Both the position numbers and the translations under genes were made by a program. From a bacterium (GTDB lineage: Bacteria; Patescibacteriota; Saccharimonadia; Saccharimonadales; UBA4665): DNA of 44,574 nucleotides. Shown here in pieces: positions 25,995 through 32,759 of the stretch. The notes under the pieces are model-generated. The model had not been told where the DNA came from. It saw only the letters and a program-made list of their open reading frames with translations, and did not search any database. The stretch's first letter is position 1; the number at the start of each line of letters is the position of its first letter. Location of the stretch: positions 1 through 44,574 of the forward strand of contig JAJZWH010000001.1 in NCBI GenBank assembly GCA_021846765.1. The letters are read 5' to 3'.

Positions 25995-26486
25995 TCAGGT
26001 TATAAACTGAGCATGAGTAATAGCTGCAGCTAGAGCATCTGCTGCATCATCAGGTTTAGGAATTTGTTCTAAAGTTAAGAGTATCTTAACCATTTCTTGG
26101 ACTTGTTTTTTATCTGCTCTGCCATATCCAGTTATAGCCATCTTAATCTGCAGTGGTGTATATTCTGCAATCTCTAATTTTGCTTGGACTCCAGCTAGTA
26201 AAATAACTCCTCTAGATTGAGCAACAGTCATAGCAGTAGTAACATTACGAGCAAAATATAGTTTTTCAATGCTTAACCATTGAGGTTTATATTCTTCTAT
26301 CAACTGTCTAACTTCATCGTATATTGTTAACAGCCTAAGTTCGGCAGCCTGATTAGCTGGCGTTCTAATAACTCCTGCATCCACTAATCTTAGATTTTTA
26401 CTGTCTGCTTCAATAAAACCAAAGCCTACAATTCCCGTACCTGGATCTATGCCTAAAATCTTTACATTTGATTGATAGTCTTTCAA
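25995..26486 (-). CDS. ruvC: Holliday junction endonuclease RuvC
   Basis: 163 residues with an RNase H-like fold. Catalytic acidic residues lie in ILGIDPGTGIVGFG, SIEKLYF and the C-terminal KPDDAADALAAAITHA. Resolves the junctions processed by RuvAB. Begins 1 base after yebC, minus strand. Confidence 0.96.
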   Translation of the reverse strand: MKDYQSNVKILGIDPGTGIVGFGFIEADSKNLRLVDAGVIRTPANQAAELRLLTIYDEVRQLIEEYKPQWLSIEKLYFARNVTTAMTVAQSRGVILLAGVQAKLEIAEYTPLQIKMAITGYGRADKKQVQEMVKILLTLEQIPKPDDAADALAAAITHAQFIT

Positions 26487-26487
26487 T

Positions 26488-27222
26488 TCAGTTAAGCTTA
26501 ACTAATATATCCTCAGGTATATCAAAATTAACATAAGTATTAGTAACATCATCTAAGTCATCTAATGCTTCCATTAATCTTAGTACTTTACCAGCAGTAT
26601 TTAAATCATCTATTTTAACCATATTAGTTGGTACATAAGTTAATTCTGCATCAACTACATTGAAACCACCGTTAAAAAAAGCCAATCTAACTTTATTTAA
26701 ATCTTTAGGATCGGTATAAATAATCGTTCCATCTTCTTCATCAATAATATCGTCAGCTCCTGCTTCAACAGCAGCCTCTAAAACTAAATCACCTTTTTCC
26801 GCTACTCTAATTAATCCTCGTCTTTCAAACTGAAAAGATACACTACCCTTTTCCGCTAAATTACCTCCATGTTTAGAAAATGCAAGTCTAACATCAGGAT
26901 ATGTACGATTTATATTATCTGTCATGCACTCCACCATAATAGCTACCCCACCAGGACCATAGCCTTCATATAACAATTCCTGTAATTGAGTAGCGTCTTT
27001 GTCTTTTTGTCTATCAATCGCTCTTTGAATATTAGACATTGGCATATTAGCAGCCTTAGCTTTATCAATTGCTAGACGTAATGAAAAATTAGTTTCTGGA
27101 TCAGTGCCATTTCTTGCAGCCACAGCAATAGTATTACCTAATCTGGTAAAAACAGCGCCACGAGCTGCATCTTTCACCCCCTTTTGTCGCTTAATAGTAG
27201 ACCATTTACTATGACCGCTCAT
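26488..27222 (-). CDS. yebC: YebC/PmpR family protein
   Basis: 244 residues. It opens with the family signature SGHSKWSTIKRQKGVKDAARG and has ANMPMSNIQRAIDRQKDKD and YEGYGPGGVAIMVE. Members act as transcription regulators and, in recent work, as translation factors for difficult proline-rich sequences. It is first in the yebC-ruvC-ruvA cluster, a widely conserved pairing. Confidence 0.95.
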   Translation of the reverse strand: MSGHSKWSTIKRQKGVKDAARGAVFTRLGNTIAVAARNGTDPETNFSLRLAIDKAKAANMPMSNIQRAIDRQKDKDATQLQELLYEGYGPGGVAIMVECMTDNINRTYPDVRLAFSKHGGNLAEKGSVSFQFERRGLIRVAEKGDLVLEAAVEAGADDIIDEEDGTIIYTDPKDLNKVRLAFFNGGFNVVDAELTYVPTNMVKIDDLNTAGKVLRLMEALDDLDDVTNTYVNFDIPEDILVKLN

Positions 27223-27335
27223 ATACTATCCTTCTTAATACCATTTTACATCTGTTATTTTAGCACACAAGAATAACTTATAGACATTGACTTTTTATAT
27301 CAACCAAGGATAATGAAAGAAGTTATTTAAACTAA

Positions 27336-27412
27336 GGGCCCATAGCTCAGCCGGTTAGAGCACCTGCCTTTTAAGCAGGGTGTCGTGGGTTCGAGTCCCA
27401 CTGGGCCCTCCA
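27336..27412 (+). tRNA. tRNA-Lys (anticodon TTT)
   Basis: Acceptor GGGCCCA/TGGGCCC, anticodon stem CCTGC/GCAGG with loop CTTTTAA, T-arm GTGGG-TTCGAGT-CCCAC, CCA encoded. The discriminator base is T, unusual for tRNA-Lys. Its 3' end (GGGCCCTCCAAT) resembles the core found at five module borders downstream, so this is the probable anchor of the accessory region. Confidence 0.95.
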
Positions 27413-27480
27413 ATCTATCCCGAGTTAAAAACTATCGCAACTAAGAGAGGGAGTATATAAAGTCCTTAGCGGGAATAATC

Positions 27481-27489
27481 TGCTAAAAT
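27481..27489 (+). promoter_or_regulatory. Extended -10 giving a leaderless mRNA for the HD gene
   Basis: TGCTAAAAT: the -10 hexamer (27484-27489) ends 6 bases before the GTG at 27496, so the predicted first transcribed base is the first base of the start codon. No Shine-Dalgarno. Confidence 0.5.
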
Positions 27490-27495
27490 ATTCTT

Positions 27496-28152
27496 GTGAC
27501 CAACCAACAAATAATTCAACAAACCAAAGATTACGTAGAAAAACAATTCAGTGGCGAGGGAACTGGCCATGACTGGTGGCATATGTATAGGGTCTGGAAA
27601 CTAGCAAAACATATAACCTCCAAAGAATCTAAAGCTGATATGTTTGTGGTTGAGTTAGGTGCTTTGCTCCATGATATTGCAGATTGGAAATTCAATGATG
27701 GCGATATGGAAGCGGGACCAAAAGCTGCTCACAAGTGGCTTGAGTCCTTAGGTGTTAACGAAGACATAATTCAAGCAGTTGAAGACATCATACGTAATGT
27801 TTCATTCAAAGGCGCACAAGTTAAACAAAATATGAATTCACTTGAAGGTCAAATAGTCAGCGATGCTGATAAGCTTGATGCGGTTGGGGCTATTGGGATT
27901 GCCCGAACATTTGCATATGGAGGAGCTCATGATACCCCAATTTATGACCCAAATATAAAACCTGTTAATCATAAAACATTTGAGGAATATAAGAACAGTA
28001 AGTCGCATACCATTAACCACTTTTACGAAAAGTTGTTGCTTCTAAAAGATAAGCTATATACACAAACCGCTAGAGATATTGCCACTCATAGACACGAATT
28101 CATGCAACAATACCTAGATGAGTTCTATAAAGAATGGGATGGTGAGCTTTAG
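27496..28152 (+). CDS. HD-domain phosphohydrolase
   Basis: 218 residues with the HD superfamily metal site: H in GTGHDWWHMYRVW, the HD pair in LGALLHDIADWKF, and D in IVSDADKLDAVGAIGIART. It is close in plan to the YedJ-like HD hydrolases that act on nucleotides or other phosphoesters; substrate unknown. Start is GTG with no ribosome-binding site but a -10 element at leaderless distance. First gene after tRNA-Lys; likely the first cassette of the accessory region. Confidence 0.88.
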   Translation: MTNQQIIQQTKDYVEKQFSGEGTGHDWWHMYRVWKLAKHITSKESKADMFVVELGALLHDIADWKFNDGDMEAGPKAAHKWLESLGVNEDIIQAVEDIIRNVSFKGAQVKQNMNSLEGQIVSDADKLDAVGAIGIARTFAYGGAHDTPIYDPNIKPVNHKTFEEYKNSKSHTINHFYEKLLLLKDKLYTQTARDIATHRHEFMQQYLDEFYKEWDGEL

Positions 28153-28170
28153 AAGCCATAAACTTATTAA

Positions 28171-28410
28171 ATAACCCCTACTAGGAATAGACTGAGCTTA
28201 ATCGTTTCTTACTAAGTTGTTCTTGTCTGTATTGATTATCCAAAAGAACTCTCCATCTAAGGAGTTCTTCAACATAAATATATAACTTAATTCCTTGGTG
28301 GGCCTCCAAATGTTCTTCACAACAGTTTGTAAGATAAGAATATTAGAATTTTAGTTGCATAACTATTGATTCTTGCAGCAATTTGTTTTTCCGTATCTGT
28401 TAAAAGGTCT
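28171..28410 (-). repeat. Module-border repeat, copy 1
   Basis: Fills most of the 343-base gap between the HD and kinase genes. Bases 28174-28309 are homologous to copies 4 and 5, with outer ends CCCTACTAGG and TTGGTGGGCCTCCA. Bases 28303-28410 are homologous to copy 2 (shared TCCAAATGTTCTTCACAAC and TTTGTAAGATAAGAA blocks). On the minus strand the second part reads as a decayed coding stretch ending ...SYATKILIFLSYKLL and a stop, matching copy 2 (...RYATKIPYFLSYKVL and a stop). So it is a composite of two repeat types. Confidence 0.75.
28181..28309 (-). CDS. Border-repeat small protein, 42 aa, copy 1
   Basis: Open frame from TTG at 28309, in frame with the copies at 31457 and 32515. The product shares EAHQxIKLY, EELLRWR-x-LLDNQYRQE and SKKRLSS-V-YS with them and is basic and helical. 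There is no ATG and the frame upstream is degraded, so this copy may no longer be expressed. The shared amino-acid sequence with synonymous codon changes between copies argues that the family is truly coding. Confidence 0.5.
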   Translation of the reverse strand: MEAHQGIKLYIYVEELLRWRVLLDNQYRQEQLSKKRLSSVYS

Positions 28411-28459
28411 AATCTTACTAGGTGTTTTTGTTTGCACTTATCTCAATTAGCTGTTTTGA

Positions 28460-28489
28460 TTGTAAATATTAATAAATAGTTGATAAAAT
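28460..28489 (+). promoter_or_regulatory. Promoter giving a leaderless mRNA for the kinase-ITPase pair
   Basis: TTGTAA (28460-28465), an 18-base spacer and TAAAAT (28484-28489), ending 6 bases before the ATG at 28496. No Shine-Dalgarno. Confidence 0.6.
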
Positions 28490-28495
28490 TATCCC

Positions 28496-29233
28496 ATGTC
28501 AGAACAAGTTGATATAAAACAAGTAAACATAGCTTTTGCTGGTCTAACAGCCGCAGGGAAAACAACTCACTCCAAAATATTAGCCGAACAATTAGGTTTT
28601 GAGTATATTTCGGCCACTAAAACCATACTTGATATTATGGGTATGGATAAAGACCCCGATAGAGCCTGGTTAGATAGTTATGATGAAATCGAAAAAGCTC
28701 GTGAAGGTGACAGAGCTGACATTGAACTTGAAGCACGTATGACTGAATTAGCAAATACTCATAGTGGTCTTGTTTTGGATACCTGGGCTATGGCTTGGAT
28801 TTATAATGGCTCAACCCCTATGGTAAGATTATGGATAGAATCAGATGAAGATTCTCGTACTAGAAAGTGCTTTGTATCACAAGGTTCAGATAAACAGCGT
28901 GATTTAGACGCCAGCAGACTGTTAATAAACCAAAAAGATGGTGATACTAGGACTAAATTCATACGAAGACTGGGCTTTGATTTATTTACCGATAGACATC
29001 GATATGATGTTATTGTCGACAATACACAATTAATACCTGAAGCAACGGAAGCGTCAGCTAAAACTGGTATAAAAATATTCTCTCCTGTTGTATTAGCGGC
29101 TGTAAAATACTGCATTAATAAAATCACTAATCCATCTTTTGACATAGACAGTAATTATGCCAAAAATCTTATTAGAAGCTCAAATGGCATGATAATAAGC
29201 TTAGGAAGCGAGCATAAGGAGTCTTATGAGTAA
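28496..29233 (+). CDS. P-loop nucleotide kinase-like protein (cytidylate kinase-like)
   Basis: 245 residues. Walker A is FAGLTAAGKTTHSKIL (near 14-29), with a following substrate region and a lid-like stretch rich in Arg (DKQRDLDASRLLINQKDGDTRTKFIRR), resembling CMP kinase and AAA_18-type kinases. The aspartate-rich DTWAMAW could serve as Walker B. Substrate unknown: a nucleoside monophosphate or small metabolite. The following ITPase gene starts 8 bases before this one ends, so they are one translational unit, which suggests linked nucleotide metabolism. Confidence 0.78.
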   Translation: MSEQVDIKQVNIAFAGLTAAGKTTHSKILAEQLGFEYISATKTILDIMGMDKDPDRAWLDSYDEIEKAREGDRADIELEARMTELANTHSGLVLDTWAMAWIYNGSTPMVRLWIESDEDSRTRKCFVSQGSDKQRDLDASRLLINQKDGDTRTKFIRRLGFDLFTDRHRYDVIVDNTQLIPEATEASAKTGIKIFSPVVLAAVKYCINKITNPSFDIDSNYAKNLIRSSNGMIISLGSEHKESYE

Positions 29234-29780
29234 ATCAGAAATTGTATTAATCACGGGGAACGTAAATAAAGTGCGTGAATATGAACGTTTATTGGGTGTG
29301 CAGCTTGATTATCAAAATCTTGATTTGCCTGAAATTCAGGCTACTGATGTTAGACAGGTAGCTCGCAACAAAGCAGAGAACGCTTATGGGATCGTCGGTC
29401 GTCCATGTTTTGTCGACGATACGGGTCTAACGATTGAAGCATGGGGTCAATTACCAGGAGCATTAATTCGTTGGTTTCTCGATAACGTAGGCAATGAAGG
29501 ATTACTTAAAATGCTAGATTCAAATCAATCTCGCTCTGCTTACGTTACAACGGCTATTGGGTACTGTGATAAAAATGGGTTTAAGCTTTGCGAAGGACGA
29601 ATTAATGGAATAATAGCCAATGAGCCAAAAGGTGACAATGGGGTTGGTTATGATACAATCTTTATTCCTGAAAACCAGACTAAAACATTTGCAGAAATGA
29701 CCAATGAAGAAAAAGATTCTAGATCTATGCGTGCCTTAGCAGCAGCTGCAATGAAAACTGATTTGCAGATTGGGGCATGA
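29226..29780 (+). CDS. Non-canonical purine NTP pyrophosphatase (RdgB/HAM1 family)
   Basis: 184 residues. N-terminal VLITGNVNKVREYERLL (family SxNxxKxxE loop), the LPEIQ element, the catalytic block CFVDDTGLTIEAWGQLPG, and the GYDTIFIPENQTKTFAEM signature near the C-terminus. Hydrolyses ITP, dITP and XTP to keep odd bases out of DNA and RNA. The GDNGVGYD segment matches the family GxxGFGYD. Coupled to the kinase-like gene. Confidence 0.92.
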   Translation: MSKSEIVLITGNVNKVREYERLLGVQLDYQNLDLPEIQATDVRQVARNKAENAYGIVGRPCFVDDTGLTIEAWGQLPGALIRWFLDNVGNEGLLKMLDSNQSRSAYVTTAIGYCDKNGFKLCEGRINGIIANEPKGDNGVGYDTIFIPENQTKTFAEMTNEEKDSRSMRALAAAAMKTDLQIGA

Positions 29781-29849
29781 CATCTATACCAACTGTTTAA
29801 GACTTATGCAGACCTCAATTCACAGATAAATATCTGGGAAGCATGTAGT

Positions 29850-29985
29850 TTAGTTGCAATAGTTTCACACAAAGACCTCCAAATGTTCTTCACAACACTT
29901 TGTAAGATAAGAAGTATGGAATTTTAGTTGCATACCTAAGCTTCGCATCGGCAATTCGTTTTCTCCATCTGTTATCAAGTTCTAT
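29850..29985 (-). repeat. Module-border repeat, copy 2
   Basis: In the 267-base gap after the ITPase gene. Bases 29875-29985 match copy 1. Bases 29850-29884 match copy 3 over about 34 positions (GTTGCAAT...TTCACACAA..CCTCCAA). The core is GACCTCCAAAT (29874-29884). The minus strand reads ELDNRWRKRIADAKLRYATK and then IPYFLSYKVL and a stop; its LDN-[RK]-[WY]-R element is like LLDNKYRQE of the small-protein copies. Then follows a second frame starting WRSLCETIAT. Remaining gap sequence 29986-30010 shows nothing recognisable. Confidence 0.65.
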
Positions 29986-30010
29986 ATCACTTTGTCTATT
30001 CCACTTATGC

Positions 30011-30039
30011 TTGCTACATCGCATAAAAAAGACTTTAAT
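30011..30039 (+). promoter_or_regulatory. Promoter giving a near-leaderless mRNA for the gene at 30048
   Basis: TTGCTA (30011-30016), a 17-base spacer and TTTAAT (30034-30039), ending 8 bases before the ATG. No Shine-Dalgarno. Confidence 0.5.
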
Positions 30040-30047
30040 AGAATATT

Positions 30048-30551
30048 ATGAGCAAAGGGGAAGATTTAGGAGATAGAACAACCGAAGAATTTTCTAGAGC
30101 AGTTAGCGAAAAGATTTTGGGTGTTTTTGCGGTACGTAGAGAATTTAGGGAAGTAAACGCTCGCCGACATAAGACAGAGGAAGAGGCAACCTTTCGAGCA
30201 CCTAAAGGTTTTGTGTTTAGAGTTGTAGCTTTGAGTGATGGGGCGTTGACTTCTATTCACGACGGGCATAAACCAAAGCCTTGGTATGAAGAACGAAAAC
30301 GTGGCGATATAGTTTATGCACCTGTAATAGATTGCCATAGAAAAGATGGATTTACTTGGTCAACCTATACGTCATGGCTAAATGGTCCTCTAGAGTTTGA
30401 ACTTCCATCTTATGTGGCAAGTAGGACGCCGACAAGTATAAATAATGAGGACGTTCAAATTGACTTAGTTAGGGTTGAAGAGCTTGTTGCTGCACATACA
30501 AGGCGTGAGCCTTTGTCTAGAATACAGTTGGAAGAAGATGCTACTGTTTAG
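30048..30551 (+). CDS. Hypothetical protein, 167 aa
   Basis: Not recognised. A soluble, charged protein. Visible elements: a helical N-terminus rich in Arg/Glu, a beta-rich middle (GFVFRVVALSDGAL, RGDIVYAPVIDC, WLNGPLEFELPSYV), and an acidic C-terminus. No signal peptide, membrane segment or clear catalytic motif. It is a single-gene module flanked on both sides by border repeats, so it was probably gained as one cassette. Function unknown. Confidence 0.6.
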   Translation: MSKGEDLGDRTTEEFSRAVSEKILGVFAVRREFREVNARRHKTEEEATFRAPKGFVFRVVALSDGALTSIHDGHKPKPWYEERKRGDIVYAPVIDCHRKDGFTWSTYTSWLNGPLEFELPSYVASRTPTSINNEDVQIDLVRVEELVAAHTRREPLSRIQLEEDATV

Positions 30552-30593
30552 TTATATAGTCTGATAATAAATATCTCTTCATTTATGTTAAGG

Positions 30594-30630
30594 ATGGTTG
30601 CAATCACTTCACACAAGGCCCTCCAATAAT
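30594..30630 (-). repeat. Module-border repeat, copy 3 (short)
   Basis: Matches the end of copy 2 over about 34 bases. The core GGCCCTCCAAT (30617-30627) is the closest of all to the tRNA-Lys 3' end (GGGCCCTCCAAT). The minus-strand frame reads WRALCEVIATILNINEEIF, like WRSLCETIAT in copy 2. Confidence 0.6.
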
Positions 30631-30641
30631 TTCATTTCTAG

Positions 30642-30667
30642 ACCCCTATTTATTTAGAGGGTTTCTT
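30642..30667 (+). terminator. Candidate intrinsic terminator after the gene at 30048
   Basis: ACCCCTA pairs with TAG-A-GGGT (7 bp with one bulged A) around a 6-base loop, followed by TTTCTTATATT. It sits just before the next gene, whose -10 overlaps the T-tract. Confidence 0.45.
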
Positions 30668-30672
30668 ATATT
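30667..30672 (+). promoter_or_regulatory. -10-like element at leaderless distance from the transglutaminase-like gene
   Basis: TATATT ends 7 bases before the ATG at 30680. No -35 or Shine-Dalgarno is evident. Confidence 0.35.
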
Positions 30673-30679
30673 AATAAGT

Positions 30680-31450
30680 ATGGGTGCTTACAATACAGAA
30701 ACTTACGAAATCAGTCCGCACTTTAAGTATTCTATCGCAGACAACCCTTCATTAGACAGTTTAAAACAACTAGCAAATATTGATATAAAGAGCGAAACAA
30801 GTGAATTTAGTAAAGCTGAGTATATAATAGGCTTCTCTCATCAGTTATTTACGCACAATGGAGACAACGAACCATCTGCTGCTGACCCACTAACTATACT
30901 CAGAGAGGCAAAAGAAGGGCAATCGTTTCGATGTGTTGAATATAGTACGTTGGCTATGGGATTGCTGTGGGCCTACAAAATACCTGCCAGAACTATTGGG
31001 CTGAAAACATGTGACGTAGAAATTCGTAAATATGGTGCTGGGCATGTAGTAATTGAGTTCTGGTGCAAAGATTATAACAAATGGGTTATGTGTGACGTGC
31101 AAGCAGGTATTATCCCTAAACATAATGAAATTCCAATATCTGCCTATGAGCTATCAAATTATCTTAAATTTCATGAAACTATTACTTTTGCACCTATAGA
31201 ACACTCCAGATTCAAACAAAATAGTAGATATGGCGACAAGAAAAGCTATGAAGAATGGATAAAAGACTATCTATGCTTTATAGATACACCCCTAGACTTA
31301 ACGTTTGATATTAAAGATAGACGAAAACAGCAAATTGTAATGTTGGTGCCACTTGACAAAAAATATCCAAAATCTTTTCAGGGATTGTTTGACATGAATG
31401 CCCTGTATACTCATAGCGTAAAAGACTTTTACCCAGAACTACACATATAA
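30680..31450 (+). CDS. Transglutaminase-like cysteine protease/transferase fold protein
   Basis: 256 residues. A Cys-His-Asp triad in the transglutaminase-like order: Cys in QSFRCVEYSTLAMGLLWAY (near 88), His in YGAGHVVIEFWC (near 122) with the intervening IPARTIGL, and Asp in WVMCDVQAG (near 139). These folds act as proteases, peptide hydrolases or crosslinking enzymes. No signal peptide, so it acts in the cytosol if expressed; substrate unknown. Followed directly by a border repeat containing an opposite-strand small gene. Confidence 0.78.
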   Translation: MGAYNTETYEISPHFKYSIADNPSLDSLKQLANIDIKSETSEFSKAEYIIGFSHQLFTHNGDNEPSAADPLTILREAKEGQSFRCVEYSTLAMGLLWAYKIPARTIGLKTCDVEIRKYGAGHVVIEFWCKDYNKWVMCDVQAGIIPKHNEIPISAYELSNYLKFHETITFAPIEHSRFKQNSRYGDKKSYEEWIKDYLCFIDTPLDLTFDIKDRRKQQIVMLVPLDKKYPKSFQGLFDMNALYTHSVKDFYPELHI

Positions 31451-31590
31451 CTCCCACTAGGAATATATCGAACTGAATCGTTTCTTGCTAATAAGCTCTT
31501 GCCTGTATTTGTTATCCAGCAATCCTCTCCATCTAAGAAGTTCTTGGGTGAAAATATATAACTTAATTCTTTGGTGGGCCTCCATGTTAC
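31447..31590 (-). repeat. Module-border repeat, copy 4
   Basis: About 140 bases, starting ATAACTCCCACTAGGAATAT and ending TTTGGTGGGCCTCCA (core 31576-31584). It is homologous along its length to copies 1 and 5. The outer CCCACTA (31454 region) and TGGTGGG (31572 region) are inverted complements with one G-U, so the single strand could close into a long hairpin. It contains the small gene at 31457-31594. Confidence 0.75.
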
Positions 31591-31594
31591 TCAT
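31457..31594 (-). CDS. Border-repeat small protein, 45 aa, copy 4
   Basis: Start ATG at 31594 overlaps the DUF6671 stop codon as ATGA, so it is translationally coupled to that gene. The product begins MSNMEAHQRIKLYIF and contains ELLRWRGLLDNKYRQE and SKKRFSSIYS; it is basic and likely helical. Compared with the copy at 32515, many codons differ only at silent positions, which points to selection on the protein. No known family recognised. It may be a partner or regulator of the upstream gene (inference). Confidence 0.65.
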   Translation of the reverse strand: MSNMEAHQRIKLYIFTQELLRWRGLLDNKYRQELISKKRFSSIYS

Positions 31595-32457
31595 GTTTTA
31601 TATGACGGATTGCAATAGTCACAATATCCTGCATAAGCAGTTTTTTTCTGATGAGGAAAAATTACGTCTTGGGTGAATTTGCATTTATCACACTCGTAAA
31701 CATCATACAAAGGGATGTCAGTCAGTCTCCCGCACTGTTCACAGGGTAAGCCTGGTTTAGGCGAAATCCTATGAAAACCAGGAGTATTACAGCTAGGACA
31801 TAATCTTTTTATATTTTCTATTAGGTCTTTAGTAGCTACCTCTATGTTTTTCATTCTTGATTTATTAACATGCGCCCTAAAGTCTGTTTCAAGCCATATT
31901 GATTTGTATTTCTCTAGATAGTTTGTGGCAATTTCAATAAGATTATCTTTAGTTACTATTCCCTTAACCATATTTTTATATTTTTTCTCTGAGCTTCTTA
32001 TGACAATGCCATGTTTTGGGAAGTTAATGTTATCTGCAAACTCTAAAACTTCTTCAAGGTTATTGGCTGTAGTATTTTGTGCATAACTGACTATCTCTAC
32101 ATGACCACCAAATATTTCCAGACCGAGTTTATTATCTATAAAAACAACTATTTCGGTATTGGTTATGCCAAAAGGAGCTGCTGGGTGTGGACCAAAGGTA
32201 CCTTCACTGGCAATTCCTAAATCTAAGTTCAATAACTCCATTGCAGCTTTAGCTTTAATGATTGCTGTTTCTTTTTGATTAGCGGGTCTTTCTTTATCTA
32301 GGGTAAAAGTACCGAACTTATCTGTATCTAAGTCTGTGGGTACTAATACTTCTATTCCAAGTTCCTTCATAAATAGAGGTGCTATGACTTGTTCTTTTTT
32401 ATGCTTTGTCCCTAAGGCAGCTTTTCTAGAATTCAATAGTGTACTTATATTAGTCAT
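31591..32457 (-). CDS. DUF6671-family protein with zinc ribbons
   Basis: 288 residues. The N-terminal ~190 residues resemble the DUF6671 family (ALGTKHKKEQVIAPLF, then EGTFGPHPAAPF and ETDFRAHVNKSRMKNI). The C-terminal ~70 residues carry two CxxC pairs (CPSCNTPGF, CEQCGRL) and further pairs (CDKC, CDYC), typical of tandem zinc ribbons. Function of the family is unknown to me. A -10 element (TATAAT) ends 6 bases before the ATG, so the mRNA is predicted to be leaderless. Its stop overlaps the start of a 45-residue small protein. Confidence 0.78.
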   Translation of the reverse strand: MTNISTLLNSRKAALGTKHKKEQVIAPLFMKELGIEVLVPTDLDTDKFGTFTLDKERPANQKETAIIKAKAAMELLNLDLGIASEGTFGPHPAAPFGITNTEIVVFIDNKLGLEIFGGHVEIVSYAQNTTANNLEEVLEFADNINFPKHGIVIRSSEKKYKNMVKGIVTKDNLIEIATNYLEKYKSIWLETDFRAHVNKSRMKNIEVATKDLIENIKRLCPSCNTPGFHRISPKPGLPCEQCGRLTDIPLYDVYECDKCKFTQDVIFPHQKKTAYAGYCDYCNPSYKT

Positions 32458-32463
32458 TTTATA

Positions 32464-32469
32464 ATTATA
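32464..32469 (-). promoter_or_regulatory. -10 element giving a leaderless mRNA for the DUF6671 gene
   Basis: Minus strand TATAAT, followed by 6 bases and then the ATG at 32457. The predicted start site is the A of ATG. No convincing -35. Confidence 0.5.
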
Positions 32470-32504
32470 TTAGAACATGTTGCAATAGATAAACAATCAA
32501 ACCT

Positions 32505-32645
32505 ATAACTCCCACTAGGAATATATCGTACTTAATCTTTTCTTGCTTAGCTGCTCTTGCTTATACAGAATATCCAAAAGTTGTCGCCACCTAAGGAGTT
32601 CTTGGGTGAAAGTATATAACTTAATTCTTTGGTGGGCCTCCACGA
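32505..32645 (-). repeat. Module-border repeat, copy 5
   Basis: Homologous to copy 4 end to end: starts ATAACTCCCACTAGGAATAT and ends TTTGGTGGGCCTCCA (core 32634-32642). The rest of the 302-base gap 32458-32759 is the -10 element of DUF6671 and, on the minus strand, an open stretch (IFPAGFSVKKDQKVYPTEIS and onward) continuous with the small gene below. Confidence 0.75.
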
Positions 32646-32661
32646 ACTGTATTTCATTCAT
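32515..32661 (-). CDS. Border-repeat small protein, 48 aa, copy 5
   Basis: ATG at 32661 gives MNEIQFVEAHQRIKLYTF... with ELLRWRQLLDILYKQE and SKKRLSTIYS. The frame stays open upstream without a good start codon for about 30 more codons, towards the end of the broken DUF1704 gene, so this may be the 3' companion of that gene, as copy 4 is of DUF6671. Same family as the small genes at 28181 and 31457. Function unknown. Confidence 0.6.
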   Translation of the reverse strand: MNEIQFVEAHQRIKLYTFTQELLRWRQLLDILYKQEQLSKKRLSTIYS

Positions 32662-32759
32662 TTTTCTGTTTAAGTTAGGTAAGTTGTATCTGTAAATAGG
32701 GCTGATTTCTGTGGGGTAAACTTTTTGGTCTTTTTTAACTGAAAATCCAGCAGGAAATA

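Noticed and set aside
31485..31676. Plus-strand 63-codon frame across border repeat copy 4
   Set aside because: It is opposite the small gene and the end of the DUF6671 gene, whose conservation supports the minus strand.
28160..32700. Integron gene-cassette array
   Set aside because: Modules and repeats look similar in plan, but the repeat ends do not fit the RYYYAAC/GTTRRRY consensus and no integron integrase is present. Kept only as an analogy.
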